A stretch of 64,000 bases of DNA from Bdellovibrionales bacterium (lineage in GTDB: Bacteria; Bdellovibrionota; UBA1018). Shown in pieces: positions 15,995 to 27,300 of the stretch; position 1 is the stretch's first letter; each line of letters begins with the position of its first letter. The notes under the pieces were generated by a model that made no database searches, was not told where the DNA came from, and was given only the letters and a program-made list of their open reading frames with translations. A program made the position numbers and the translations under genes. The DNA is taken from the NCBI GenBank assembly GCA_947380295.1, contig CANCQK010000005.1, positions 62,001 to 126,000 on the forward strand, given 5' to 3'.

Positions 15995-18490
15995 ATGGGC
16001 ACTCAGGGTCTTTCTCAAGGAGAAGCAATTCGGCGACTTCAAGAGGAGGGCTTTAATGAGCTACCTTCTTCCAAGCCCAAGACACTTCGGCATTTTCTGT
16101 TTGAGCTCATCCAAGAGCCCATGGTCTTTCTGCTATTGGGCTGCGGAGGGGTTTATCTCGTCCTAGGAGACCCTCAAGAAGCTCTTTTACTCCTGGGTTT
16201 TCTGGTCCTCACTGTTTGCATCACCGCCGTTCAGGAGCGAAAGGCCGAGCGCTCGCTCGAAGCTTTGCGCGATCTTTCGAGTCCGCGTGCCTTGGTGATT
16301 CGCGACGGCGTGCGAAAAAGGATTCCCGGTCGGGAGGTCGTGCGAGGAGATTGGGTCATCGTTCAAGAGGGAGACCGCATCCCGGCGGATGGCCAAATCA
16401 TTCAATGCGAAACGCTTGAAGTCGATGAATCGCTTTTGACGGGTGAGTCAGTTCCAGTGATCAAAAATGGAATTGGTCTGGATCGCCATGCAGGCGCCCC
16501 GCGTCTCTTTGCCGCCACAACCGTAGTTCGCGGGCAAGCGTGGATGGAAGTGATCGCCACAGGCGCGCAAACCGAGTTCGGAAAAATTGGAAAATCAATC
16601 GCCCTGTTAGGGCATGACCGAACCTACCTTGAAAATCAAACGACCCAGGTGGTTCGGATCTTTGCGATTTTTGCAGCATTCCTTTGTGTCGCTCTGGTGG
16701 TGGCTTATGGCCTGACTCGCGGTCACTGGCTGAACGGCTTTCTCGCCGGGCTTACGCTGGCTATGGCCATTCTGCCTAACGAGCTCCCTGCTGTGCTGAC
16801 GGCATTTTTGGCTTTAGGCGCCTGGAGGATGGCCAAGCGCAGAGTGCTGACGCGCAGAATGGCAGCAATTGAAAATCTAGGCGCTGCTACAGTTCTTTGT
16901 GTCGATAAAACCGGCACTCTTACGGTGAATCGGATGACGATTCAAAAACTCTTTGCCGAAGACTCATTTTATGACGTCATTGGACCTGACTTGGCTTCGC
17001 TACCGGAGCAGTTTCACGAGATCTTAGAGTTCGGAATTTTAGCAAGCCGGGAAGACCCGTTTGATCCCATGGAGCGGGCCTTCGTGAGCGCGGGCGATCG
17101 GTTTCTTAAGGGGACGGAGCACCTTCATTCTGATTGGGTCCGGCAAAGAGAATATCCATTGAGCTCCCAGCTCATGGCCATTTCCTATGCTTGGCTTCCC
17201 CAAGCAAAGGACGAGTGGATCATTGGGGCCAAGGGTGCTCCCGAAGCAGTGATGGACCTCTGCCATCTAGGATCCGAACAAATCCAGGCCCTGTCGCACC
17301 GGGTGTCTCAGATGGCCGCTGAAGGGCTGCGCGTGATTGGCGTTGCAAAGGCCTATTTAACTCGTGCTGAATTGCCGCCCAAACAACATGACTTTGATTT
17401 TAAATGGGTGGGCCTGGTGGGGCTTGCCGACCCAGTGAGGCCAGAAGTTCCCCAAGCCGTCGAGGATTGCAGGTTTGCAGGTGTCAGAGTGATCATGATG
17501 ACCGGCGATCACCCCCAAACCGCTCAGTGGATTGGGCGCCAAATCGGATTTGGGGCGGATGCGGTCGTAGTGTCGGGCGCCGAGCTCGACCAGCTTTCTG
17601 ATTCTCAGCTTCAGGAGACCGTTCGGCAAGTGCAGATTTTTTCCCGCGTTCGACCCGAGCAAAAGTTGAGAATCGTTGAAGCTCTCAGAAGCAACGGTGA
17701 AGTGGTTGCGATGACAGGCGACGGCGTCAATGATGCTCCCGCACTTCGGGGTGCACAAGTCGGTATCGCCATGGGGGGGCGAGGAACCGACGTGGCTCGT
17801 GAGGCGAGCTCTCTCGTCTTACTTGACGATGACTTTGCCTCGATTGTGGACGCAATCCGGATGGGCCGAAGAATTTATACTAATATTCAGTCTGCGTTTG
17901 TTTACCTTCTCGCAGTTCACATTCCCATTGCTGGGATGTCCGTTTTGCCGGTCTTTCTTAATTTACCTTTGGTTCTACTGCCGGTTCACATCGCATTTTT
18001 GCATCTGATCATTGAGCCCGTCTGCTCTATTGTATTTGAGGCAGAGCCTTCGAGTCCTGAACAAATGAGGCAGCCGCCGAGACATCCGAATAGTCCCTTG
18101 CTCACTCACTACCAACTCACTTCTTCCCTGATCCAAGGGACAAGCATCCTCTTCACATTGATGACCATTTATATCTTCTCCCTTTATCGCGGCCAAGGAG
18201 AGGACGATGCCCGTGCTTTGACTTTTACTTCACTTGTTTTCTCTAATCTCACCCTGATTCTGACCTCACGCACCCTTGGGTCGAGAGGCGTCGGGAAAAA
18301 CCAGTGGACCACAGGGGTCATTTTGGGGTCACTGATTCTCCTCACTGCAGTTCTCTATCTGCCTGAGCTGAGACAGGTTTTTCGATTTTCTTACCTTCAC
18401 CCTATGGATTGGCTGATTTGCCTAGTCTCCGGGGGGCTTAGCGTCCTTTGGGTAAACCTGCTGAGTCGACTCCGACGCCAGCCCCGTTAA
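15995..18490 (+). CDS. P-type cation-transporting ATPase (P2-like)
   Basis: An 831-residue membrane pump. It has the actuator motif LLTGESVP, the phosphorylation site DKTGTLT (Asp about residue 303), the nucleotide-domain motif IGAKGAPEAVM, and hinge motifs MMTGDHPQTA and MTGDGVNDAPAL. It carries an N-terminal cation-ATPase domain (GLSQGEAIRRLQEEGFNEL) and no heavy-metal-binding domain. The membrane-helix-4 motif is PNELP rather than the PEGLP of Ca2+-ATPases, so the ion is uncertain. The C-terminal membrane domain has about six helices. A strong GGGAGG precedes the start. It follows the 41-residue membrane peptide gene. Confidence 0.9.
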   Translation: MGTQGLSQGEAIRRLQEEGFNELPSSKPKTLRHFLFELIQEPMVFLLLGCGGVYLVLGDPQEALLLLGFLVLTVCITAVQERKAERSLEALRDLSSPRALVIRDGVRKRIPGREVVRGDWVIVQEGDRIPADGQIIQCETLEVDESLLTGESVPVIKNGIGLDRHAGAPRLFAATTVVRGQAWMEVIATGAQTEFGKIGKSIALLGHDRTYLENQTTQVVRIFAIFAAFLCVALVVAYGLTRGHWLNGFLAGLTLAMAILPNELPAVLTAFLALGAWRMAKRRVLTRRMAAIENLGAATVLCVDKTGTLTVNRMTIQKLFAEDSFYDVIGPDLASLPEQFHEILEFGILASREDPFDPMERAFVSAGDRFLKGTEHLHSDWVRQREYPLSSQLMAISYAWLPQAKDEWIIGAKGAPEAVMDLCHLGSEQIQALSHRVSQMAAEGLRVIGVAKAYLTRAELPPKQHDFDFKWVGLVGLADPVRPEVPQAVEDCRFAGVRVIMMTGDHPQTAQWIGRQIGFGADAVVVSGAELDQLSDSQLQETVRQVQIFSRVRPEQKLRIVEALRSNGEVVAMTGDGVNDAPALRGAQVGIAMGGRGTDVAREASSLVLLDDDFASIVDAIRMGRRIYTNIQSAFVYLLAVHIPIAGMSVLPVFLNLPLVLLPVHIAFLHLIIEPVCSIVFEAEPSSPEQMRQPPRHPNSPLLTHYQLTSSLIQGTSILFTLMTIYIFSLYRGQGEDDARALTFTSLVFSNLTLILTSRTLGSRGVGKNQWTTGVILGSLILLTAVLYLPELRQVFRFSYLHPMDWLICLVSGGLSVLWVNLLSRLRRQPR

Positions 18491-18541
18491 GATTGCAATT
18501 TTCGCCCGAATTGATTAGAAAAGAGGTCCGGTCGTTAATGA

Positions 18542-18611
<70 letters not shown>

Positions 18612-18618
<7 letters not shown>

Positions 18619-18630
18619 TTTCATGGCGTG
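18612..18630 (+). terminator. Hairpin overlapping the 3' end of tRNA-Arg
   Basis: CACGCCAT (18612-18619) and ATGGCGTG (18623-18630) form a perfect 8-bp stem with a 3-nt loop, followed by ATTTCTAAAG. The left arm is the end of the tRNA including CCA. It could act in termination or processing. A recombination scar at the tRNA end is an alternative, since an accessory HEPN/MNT pair follows directly. Confidence 0.35.
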
Positions 18631-18710
18631 ATTTCTAAAGAAAAAATGGGAAGCATTTTGTACCCTATGCCCCTCTATTTGATTTAGTAGTGACTAGTGA
18701 GGTCAACTTT

Positions 18711-19118
18711 ATGAACCCAGCTCAACCCGGCATCCGATGGCGTCAGCGATTTTCAAATTTTAAACGGGCTCTCAAACAACTGCGTGCATTCATAGAAAAG
18801 GGCAACCTCTCTCAGTTGGAAGAACAGGGCCTCATCAAGTCGTTTGAGTACACCTATGAGCTAGCCTGGAAAACGATGAAGGATTTTTACGAGCATCAAG
18901 CAGAAACTGGTATCCAGGGTAGCCGCGATGCTATTCGACTTGCATTTAAGCAAGGTTTAATTCAGGACGGTGAGGCCTGGATGAGTATGATCCAGAGTCG
19001 CATTGCAACAGCGCATACCTACGACGAGGCTCAGGCTAAAGAAATCGCTAAGACCATTCAAACGCAATACTACTCTCTTTTTGTTCAGCTCGATGAGAAA
19101 CTCGAAAAAATCCCATGA
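18711..19118 (+). CDS. HEPN-type partner of nucleotidyltransferase (HI0074-like)
   Basis: A 135-residue all-helical protein. WRQRFSNFKRALKQLRAFI at the start, followed by LSQLEEQGLIKSFEYTYELA and TGIQGSRDAIRLAFKQGLI, is characteristic of the HI0074 nucleotidyltransferase substrate-binding family in the HEPN superfamily. I prefer the ATG at 18711 because GAGG lies about 9 nt upstream; an in-frame GTG at 18690 would add seven residues. The stop overlaps the MNT gene by 4 bp. Such pairs act as toxin-antitoxin modules in which the nucleotidyltransferase modifies the HEPN protein. Confidence 0.88.
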   Translation: MNPAQPGIRWRQRFSNFKRALKQLRAFIEKGNLSQLEEQGLIKSFEYTYELAWKTMKDFYEHQAETGIQGSRDAIRLAFKQGLIQDGEAWMSMIQSRIATAHTYDEAQAKEIAKTIQTQYYSLFVQLDEKLEKIP

Positions 19119-19429
19119 AATACGGTCTAGAGGACGAAATTCTCAATAAAATCGGTAAAATTTTCCAATCTACACCGGAAATCGATGAAGTTGTACTTTT
19201 TGGCTCTCGAGCGATGGGCAATTTTAAGAATGGCTCCGACATCGACCTTACTCTCAAGGGCAAGTTGAACTTAGAAATCATGAATTGCATTAGAATTCAG
19301 CTCGACGAGCTACTCTTGCCTTATACGTTTGATCTCTGCTCCTGGAGTCAAATCCAAAACACAGATTTAATTGAACACATCAGGCGCCATGGGGTAGTCA
19401 TTTACGCAAAGCACAAAACGGTGCCTTGA
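19115..19429 (+). CDS. Minimal nucleotidyltransferase (MNT, HI0073-like)
   Basis: A 104-residue protein with the MNT core VVLFGSRAMGNFKNGSDIDL, where GS and D-x-D bind NTP and metal. The third acidic position is in the LPYTFDLCSW segment. It overlaps its HEPN partner by 4 bp and no further gene follows on this strand. In characterised pairs the MNT protein neutralises the HEPN RNase by adding nucleotides to it; here the role is inferred from family and arrangement. Confidence 0.88.
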   Translation: MKYGLEDEILNKIGKIFQSTPEIDEVVLFGSRAMGNFKNGSDIDLTLKGKLNLEIMNCIRIQLDELLLPYTFDLCSWSQIQNTDLIEHIRRHGVVIYAKHKTVP

Positions 19430-19463
19430 GAATCGGTCTGAATTCAAAAAGTTAGAGGGTTAT

Positions 19464-19480
19464 AGCGCTCCGTCCCTGGC
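19464..19480 (-). repeat. Isolated REP-like core, outlying copy
   Basis: The minus strand reads GCCAGGGACGGAGCGCT, matching the GGGACGGAGC core repeated in the 51-56 kb island. It lies in the 197-bp gap between the MNT gene and the phosphoesterase gene. A match of ten bases alone could be chance; the intergenic position after a toxin-antitoxin pair is like several of the other copies. Confidence 0.35.
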
Positions 19481-19626
19481 GTTTCTTTTTCATCCTGTTC
19501 AGCGTGAACTTTGTTTGGGGTGATTGCTAGAGCTAGCGCAGCGATGAATAAACTCAATTTCCATAATGGGGCTCTAACTTTGGGGGCCTTTTTTTCGAGG
19601 AATCCTGCTTAGTTCGAAATTCTCTG

Positions 19627-20202
19627 CTAAAGAATTTCCTTTGCGATTTTGACGATTATGGACGATTCGACGGGCTTCAGTTCCCATACGTCAACCCCGA
19701 CATTGATGCATCGGTCTCTCACCTTGTAGAGTTCGTGAACATGTCCGTGCAGCAAAATTTTCCCTTCATCTTTGGGGCGGTACTTTTCGAATCGATCCAT
19801 GGCCGTGTGATCGCCAGTATAGGGAAAGTGGGAGAGTAAAAAATCGATTCCATCTAATTTTAGGGTGAGCTCGTTCTGCACACTTGCAAAACCGGCTTTC
19901 AAGTACTCTGCTTCAAAGACTTGTCTCTTTGCTTCTTTCTTCTCAGTGGGGTGACACTTATCGTGGTTACCGCAGACGAGGTGGTGGGTGCCATTGAGTC
20001 TCGGCAGGTAAGCTAGCATGGGGTGGAGGCTTAGACTGAAGTCCCCGAGGTGATAGATGACGTCATCCTCAGAGACCAGAGCGTTAAAGTTTTTGACGAG
20101 AGCCTCATTCATTTCATCGACTGAAGAGAACTTGCGAATGGGGCAATACTTGATGATATTGGCGTGTCCAAAATGTTGATCTGAAGTAAAAAATGTTTTC
20201 AT
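19627..20202 (-). CDS. Calcineurin-like metallophosphoesterase
   Basis: A 191-residue protein. Metal-binding motifs are in order: FTSDQHFGHANII (Asp and His), VIYHLGDFSL (Asp), LVCGNHDK (Asn-His), LLSHFPYTGD (His) and ILLHGHVHELY (His-x-His). This is a complete metallophosphoesterase set. Small members of this type are predicted cytosolic phosphoesterases, some acting on nucleotides, but the substrate is unknown. It is monocistronic with a 197-bp gap on its 3' side. Confidence 0.9.
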   Translation of the reverse strand: MKTFFTSDQHFGHANIIKYCPIRKFSSVDEMNEALVKNFNALVSEDDVIYHLGDFSLSLHPMLAYLPRLNGTHHLVCGNHDKCHPTEKKEAKRQVFEAEYLKAGFASVQNELTLKLDGIDFLLSHFPYTGDHTAMDRFEKYRPKDEGKILLHGHVHELYKVRDRCINVGVDVWELKPVESSIIVKIAKEIL

Positions 20203-20349
20203 AGTCTAAAGAAGCCTACGATGAGTCGTTCGGCTTTCTCCTATTCTAACTCATTTCAGTCTAAAAACCACTTCTACAATTCGGATCGAACGACAGTCGA
20301 TTGAAAGAAAAGTAACCGAAAGGATTAACTTTTTTCCCTTTTTAACTCT

Positions 20350-21153
20350 CTAGGTCTGGTCAAGTACGCATCGAACCCAAGCAAACATTTTACTTGGCTC
20401 TTTATAAACAAAAGGTGTTTCACTAAACTGATGGAAAACATACCCCATTTTTTTATAAACGTGAAAATGAGGGGTGGATGACCAAAAATAGTTCTTACCT
20501 GGCGTTTCTGGGAGTGGAATGGCTGATGCATGTGTCTCAAAAGATGAATCTTCAGATGCTATTCTCATTGCTCGGATCAATGCTCTATATTCGGTTTTTG
20601 TTGGTAATCTAATGCCTCGGCCTAATCTACTACAAAATGTCCTTGCTTGGGATTGGCTCATCTCCTGGTTTGGAGCTCCACTCCAGATGAGTCCGGCAGC
20701 CTCATACATATGACCGAGGGCTTTAAAATTTTCAGGTAATTCGTTAAATCGCAGATGATCTTCCAGAACTGGTCTGATTCCTGGCGCTAGAACCCGGGCG
20801 AGACCGATTGCTTTTGAGCGGAGTTGAAGATTTATATCCAAATCTCTTTCATATTGGGCACGAACCTCTGTGAGGTCGCGTGGATCGTACTCTTTTGCTA
20901 AAATTAAAGGCATCCTCGCCATTGCACTTAGGATCGCTGAATACCTCCGGTGTAGTTCTTCATAGTCGTCTATTTCTTGAAATGGTTCCACTTCCGTCGT
21001 CTCAGTATATTCTTGGCTTTCTTGATCTATAATGGAGGTATTTGTTGGGTCTTTAACTGAATGATTTGTTTTAGACCTATTTGCATAAACTTCGCTTTGA
21101 ATGCTAAAAAATAAAGTCATCAAAATAAAAATTCTAGTACTACAAATGGTCAC
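20350..21153 (-). CDS. Secreted protein with DUF1566/FGE-like C-terminal domain
   Basis: A 267-residue protein with a signal peptide (MTICSTRIFILMTLFFSIQS, cleavage probably after VYA). A middle acidic/helical region has no recognisable family. The last ~100 residues contain the pattern RTFCSRLGRGIRLPTKTEYR, then FWSST, then AWVRCVLDQ, as in DUF1566/formylglycine-enzyme-like folds that use RLPT..E and a terminal Arg-Cys. It lies downstream of the 2,672-residue lipoprotein, which ends in a similar module. A binding or surface role is likely; no enzymatic residues can be assigned. Confidence 0.7.
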   Translation of the reverse strand: MTICSTRIFILMTLFFSIQSEVYANRSKTNHSVKDPTNTSIIDQESQEYTETTEVEPFQEIDDYEELHRRYSAILSAMARMPLILAKEYDPRDLTEVRAQYERDLDINLQLRSKAIGLARVLAPGIRPVLEDHLRFNELPENFKALGHMYEAAGLIWSGAPNQEMSQSQARTFCSRLGRGIRLPTKTEYRALIRAMRIASEDSSFETHASAIPLPETPGKNYFWSSTPHFHVYKKMGYVFHQFSETPFVYKEPSKMFAWVRCVLDQT

Positions 21154-21310
21154 TTTTAACTTCTCCGAGTTTTAATAGTTTCTCAGCACCTAAGATAGCA
21201 AATCATATGCCATGCTCGAAAAAGAGGTAGAATAGAAGCATATTTGCGCCAATATCTAGGTCTTTTTTGAGGAAAAATGAAAACTCTAGCCGAACAAACC
21301 TATCCACGAT

Positions 21311-21326
21311 GTAGAGTTTACTCTAC
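21311..21326. promoter_or_regulatory. Short perfect inverted repeat between secreted-protein genes
   Basis: GTAGAGT and ACTCTAC flank TT in the 236-bp gap between the giant lipoprotein gene and the gene at 21153. There is no U-tract on the minus strand after the stem. It may be a weak terminator for the lipoprotein gene or an operator for the downstream gene; nothing else is visible in the gap. Confidence 0.3.
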
Positions 21327-21389
21327 AGTTTTGTAGGGTTTTCCATACTCAGAAGCAGAGTGAATGGTTTAAGCAGGAGCTGCCCGAGT

Positions 21390-24300
21390 TTACTCGTGAT
21401 CTTTCACGCACCTAAAGGTGAAGTGGCTATAATTAGGACAATTTGCCCCTGATCCAGAAATGCAGGGAGAGGGGGAGTCTACGATTTGGTTATCGTTCAA
21501 CAATTCATTCACGTCTCCGATCCGGTTTCCCCTGAAGGTCCCCGATGGGACTATGCTCACTCCCCCAGAGGATGCGGTATAAAACTTTATTTCACTCAGG
21601 TTATTGATTAGTTGTCCTGAATAGCCTCGCGAACTTGGCGTGGTGGTTTGTGTTAAGCTTTCCTGGAGTGCTCTCCATTGATCAACTGTCGGGATGTCTA
21701 CTTGTCCCACTTGATCATAGCGCCGATCCCCCGTGTTACTAAGGAAGTAGTGTTGGCAAACTCGACTTGCCGCAGCGGCATGGGAGGATCGTGCATTGTT
21801 CCCCATTTCGCTGCAGGTGTTCTCGGAAACTCCCCCGTAGTCCGAAGCTGGACCGTCGAAGGTTGAGCCAAACCATTGTGGAAATTGAAAAGCTGATGCT
21901 CCTGCCAAGGGAGTTGAACTGCAATCAGATAATCTGTTACCCAATCGAGGGCACCCTCGATTGACAATAAGTGGTAGGTCGGGGGTATCTCCGACCTCGA
22001 TTGAGGCGTGAGGCGAGTTGGGTCTCAGCGCAGCTGTATAGCTACCAGCATATCCATAAGTTAGATTGTAATTAAATTGTGATCCTGAGCAACTTAGGCT
22101 GTTATAGATGGGTTGATTGTAGGGTCTCCCGCTCGGGAAGGTCATAGGGTATTGGGTGATGCAGAAGTCTCGGGTGCTCGAGTCAGCTAGCCGGGCCGGT
22201 ACGCCGATAAACCCATTTTCGCACTTAAAATTATTTCTGAAGTAGGTACTGTTGATCGATCGATTGCCCCATCGATCTGTTGTGGTGAAGGAGAGTGTGA
22301 AGTTTTGGGCGGTGTCTCGATCTTGAAGTACGACTTTTCCAGACCAATTCGGCGAGGAGATTGGAATTGGCCGAGAGTAGAGATCCACTCGGCGAGCCTC
22401 ATATGCGTTGAATGAATTGTCGTACACAAAGTTACATTGACCGGCGTCAATCACCTGCGCATAGCGATCTGCCGCTGTGTCTCGGTTAGAGGTTAAAACT
22501 GCAGCCGACCTGTTTCGGACTGAGGGATCGCAGTCTCCCGAAAGTCCAAATGAGAGGAGTTCGGTTTGGTACCGGCCACCAGAAATTGAAGGAGTGTATC
22601 GGTTAATTTTTAGATCGGAAACCCCGGCGGGGAGTGCTGTGTAGAGGTGAACACAGTTTGCTGCTCCGTCACTGAGCTTCGTCTGCTCTGTTCCACTCAC
22701 GTTAAATGTGGTTCTGACCGAATAGCAAGCCTTCAGATCGCTTGTGTCATCACTTGGAATTCGAATGTCGGATCCAGCTTCGTCCGATGAGGTTTGACTC
22801 AATGAATAGCTCAGCGGATAAGTCCAGCTTCTTGTCGGGCAGGAACCAGCGGTACCGCTCAGCGAAGGGAGCGGAAGCGCGGGAGAGGAAATGGGGATTG
22901 CAGTAGACGGAGTGCCACTTACGCCTGTGTCTCGGTTGATCTTGGCCACGCTTCTCATGATTTCTATCTTGCTTACTGGAATCTCAGAGGTAACCCTTCC
23001 CACCTGAACTGTCCAGCTCCAAGAGGAGTGGGCGTCCCCAAGGATTGAAGACGGAGCGGGAGTAAATCGGACAGAGTTTTTGATGGGGTTCGTAAGAGTA
23101 ACGATGGGGTTGCTGATTGCATTTATAGCGGCGGGAGGGACTGCCAAAGGAGATCTCCCGTCATTTCTCCGAGAGCAATGCTCTCCCGAACCAGTTTTTT
23201 TTTGCTCGCAGGCATCCACCACGGCACACACAGGTCGATCAGGGTCGATGGAGCTGCACATTGCGCTAAAGTTGAGGTCCATGGAGTTGGTCGGTGGTGG
23301 CCCATTCCACTGAACTACTTGATCCGCGGGCGGAGGCTCAGCACTGCACAAGTCTGATGCTGAGTTAGTGTTCCAGAGCCTGACCTTGTATCGGGTAAGC
23401 CCAGAAGTATCCATCGGGTAGGCCTTGTTAGGCGAAAGACTGGTGTTATTTATGTGAACGGTGATTTTAGAATTATCATTTGATCGTGTCACTTGAGGTG
23501 CAAACGAAGGGCCTTTCTGAAAACTATGGCAGAAGTAGCGGGTCGTCGATTCTGTGATGGTCGCGGCAGTAATCTGGTAACAGACTTGTTGGAATTGAGT
23601 TGAATCTGTATCTCCCCATCCCTGACTGGTTGAGGTTTCGTTATCGATCGCAGTGGAATAGGACCGGCTATTGCCAACACATCCGGATGAGGGGGGTGGC
23701 AAGGGGATAATGCTTTGCGAGTTGATAGGTCCCCATGATGCTGAAGGGAACGGAGTAGGTGGTGTATTTGAGTCATAATCACTCGAATCGCTCGCTTGCT
23801 CACGAACAATGCGCTTCCAAGAGATCGAGGTAAGAGATCCGCTCGGAGAGGTGATGTTGAGAGGTACCGACCAGGTCCAGGTTCTTGCCGCGCTGCTTGG
23901 GCTCGGAGATAAAGGGGTGTTGATTCCGTCACCAAAAAACGAATTCCACGCAAGTTCATTTGCAGGGACGTCGATCGAGAGGGCAGCAGGGAGATTCCGA
24001 GTGAATGAGTAAACATTTGACGCAGTTGAGCAAATTTGAGCAGCCCCTCCGCTTGCAGGACTAACTGTGTTACACGCCTGCAGAGCGACACAATATTCTT
24101 TTCTGTCCGCACTGCAGGCGCTAAAAAATCGACTCACAGGAATACTGCTTGGAAGTGGGGAACTTGAGCTCGCCGGAAAGGGAACGGCTGATGGCGAGGT
24201 CCCGGCTAAAGCGGTCGGTGAAGTCCAGGTTCCGCAGGTACTTCCTGTCTTCTCCCACATTTTGACGAAGTAGCTTCTCAAGCTAGTCGCCTGCATCGGG

Positions 24301-27300
24301 TTTCCGGTGAGAGTTAGGGTGTCATTGTTACCTTGAAACGTGACCCCAGTGAGCGAGAAAGGCGAAGACGATGGTACGGGGACACTTGAAGGCATTAAGC
24401 TGAGCGCCCTGCCATTGACGTTGAGGGAGTAATTGAAGGTGCTCCCTGATACTGAGCTTGGAGAATGGATTGCTCGAATCCAATAGGTCCAGGGCGATGC
24501 ACTAGGTGATGGGCTGGGGAGTGTCACCTGCATTGGATTTGAATTTTCAACTAGGGAGAACGTGCCTGGAGCCGTTCCTGATCCCGAAGTTAAACTCGAG
24601 GAGAATGAGCGAATTTGTGTATCGACATTCCACGCCCAGAAAATAGTCCCAGATGAATCAAAACTAGATGAGGGCACAGGATTTGGCTGATTCAAAATCA
24701 CCGGAGGTTCGTTACGGAAGCTAGAACAGTAAATCTTAGTAGTGACTGAGGGCGAGAAAGAGGCCACCGGATCGACAGAGATTTTGTAACAAACTCGGTG
24801 ATAATTAAAGTCCGTGGCATCAATACTCAAGTCTTTGCTGCTTTGTGGGGCATTGGCTGAGGTGCCGGTTAGGTAAATTAAGTATCTATTGACAGGAACT
24901 GACGCGCTTACGCCGCAGCCTGTCGGTGTTTCTCGGCTGACTGAGGCGGGACCAAGGGTTGCAAATGCATTGAAGGTGGAAGCAGAGATCTCGGCGTCAG
25001 TGGGATAACTTGTAGGGGATTCGACGTGGGCTCTTGAAACTGAGATTGAGCCTAGATTAGCCGGTGAAGAAATTAAAAATCTTGGATTCCAAGTGTAATG
25101 GAGTGTGCTAATTCCGCTATCTGGGCTGCTCGACGGAGTAGGAGTAATCTCTCCAATCAGAGCAGGTGCTGTCGCCTCAGACGCTCCAGTTGCAGCAGAA
25201 ACTGTTAGAGTTTGGGCGGAGCTCAAAGTCCTTTCGATCGGCAGAGCGTTTGACGGAGCGCAGATCGCATCTCCTGTCGTGCAGGCCTGAAGTCGAACAC
25301 AGTATCGGCCAATCTCGTCGCCGCAAGTCCCAAAGGCGGGACTCAAGCTGTTCCATGCGACGGAAGTAGGCAGAGGAGAGCTGATTGCAGAGCGAACGAG
25401 AGCGGGAGATGGATTCGTAGAACAAGCTCCCGACGGCTGCTGCCAGACTTCTACTCGATAATAATCAAGCGAATTTGCGTTGAGCGGACTGGCGGCTACG
25501 GTGATTTGCTCGGGTGAGTACTGATAGGACGCCGTAGTGAGTCCAAAACTGGCCCCATTCGTGAGACTGATTGCGGGAGACGACGAGGCGTTGGAAGCGC
25601 CAGGTAGGCTGAGCGAATACTGAATGGACTGAGTCCCGGCAAATGATTGGTAGTTTAAGTCGCTTAAAAAAGTTTCTGTCGGTGCACTCGTCGTCGTATC
25701 CAGTTTAGAGTTGGCTGAAGCTCGAGCCGATTCTTCAGGAAATGAGAGAGAGTTTTGAGGAAGGACAAGTTGATAGCACCAAGGCCCTGCGGCTGGAGGA
25801 GTGTAGCCGGAGCAGGTAGATAAACTACTGATGGGAATCGGACTGGATGAGGGTCCAATCAGCGAGGCTGAATCGGAGACGGATCGAGTGAGAATGAGAT
25901 CAGTATTTAAGAGTGTCTGCGCGGGAGAGGTAATTCTGGCAGAGGTCATCCACGCCCATTGGACTTTTGCCCCCGGATTAAATGCACTGAGTGGGGAAGG
26001 AGCAGGGCTCCAGCTGACGGTTGGGATGTTTTGGCTGTTGGGAAACGCATGGCAGTAATTCCGTTGCGCTGGGTTAGTTCCTGCATTCAAAGTTGCCGAA
26101 ACTTGGTAGCAAACAATCGAGTCTGTATAATTAAAATTGCTTGGAACCCAACCATCGCCTGAGGACTCTCCGAGATTGTTCGCACGAAGTCCAAAAACGT
26201 AGGGCTTCATCCCGTCGCAATCCTGACTTCCGGGCGTTGGGTTTTGAGTGGTTTGAATGTTCGTGAATTCATTCAGCTGGCTAAAAATCCCATCAGAGTT
26301 TTTTTGATAGACCTTTCGCTCAACGCTTACGGAGTTGATGGCGACTGCATTCGGAATCCTTAGCGTAAAACTAGGATTCCAAGTCTGAGTGAGTTGAGTC
26401 CGAACTCCTAATGTGACGGGAGTTGGGCTCGCTGGAGTGAAATCTCCGTCGAGCGTGAGTCCAAGACCGGCTAAGTCGCCCCACTCACCCGCACCGGGAT
26501 GGGCAATTCCCGTGGTGTCGTTGAGGGTTGCACCCCCTGCAGCCATAGAACCCCGGTAGAAAGGCTTTGGACTTGAGGCGGCACAAATGCCGGGTACCCC
26601 TGAGTCGCAGGCGAGGAGCCTGAGGCAGTAATCGGCGTTTCGATAGTTGGTTGTACCATCGCAGGCCGGTATCCCTAGATTGCTAGCGATCCCGATCGAA
26701 CTCGGCACACTTCCTGCCGCCGCCCCAGTGGGAATCCAGGTGTGTAGAGCTGTGGGCGATGTTCCGGAGGCTGGGAGGGTGGTGCAAGAACCTCCCAGCT
26801 GTTTCCAGCCTTGTACGACATAATGGTGAAGGCTGTTGGCAGTCATGCTTGAAAAACCTGGGCTCACTGAGTCCGCACTTGAATCGTAATTCGCACTGGA
26901 TAAAGAGAATGGTCTGGATCCATTGGAATTATTTAAAGTTAAGGTGACCAGGGAAGTTGCCCCGATAAAGTAATTCAAAGTTTTACTTCCCGAAAACTCT
27001 GTGGTGTAGGAGACTGGCACCGGACTACTATAGACTTTGCAATTAGGGAAATCGGTATTTGCAGAACAGGAGTTTCCTCCAGCTAAATTCAGGGTGAATG
27101 CCAGATCTTGATCTGGTGATAATTGCGGGCTGATCGTTCCGGTGATTTGGATTGGTGCTGGGCTTGATGTGGCATTGGGCGTTGGATAAGCGGTGACAGA
27201 AAAATTTAAATCCCAAGACCAACTGATCAGACCGGTTGAATCAAATGCAGATACGGGGCTAGGAGATGGATTTAGGGCGACCTGTGCAGAAGGGGGGTTC

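Noticed and set aside
21390..22300. C-terminal lectin/FGE-like end of the giant lipoprotein as a diversity-generating retroelement target
   Set aside because: No reverse transcriptase gene and no template repeat resembling the 3' end are visible in the window; the fold alone is not enough.
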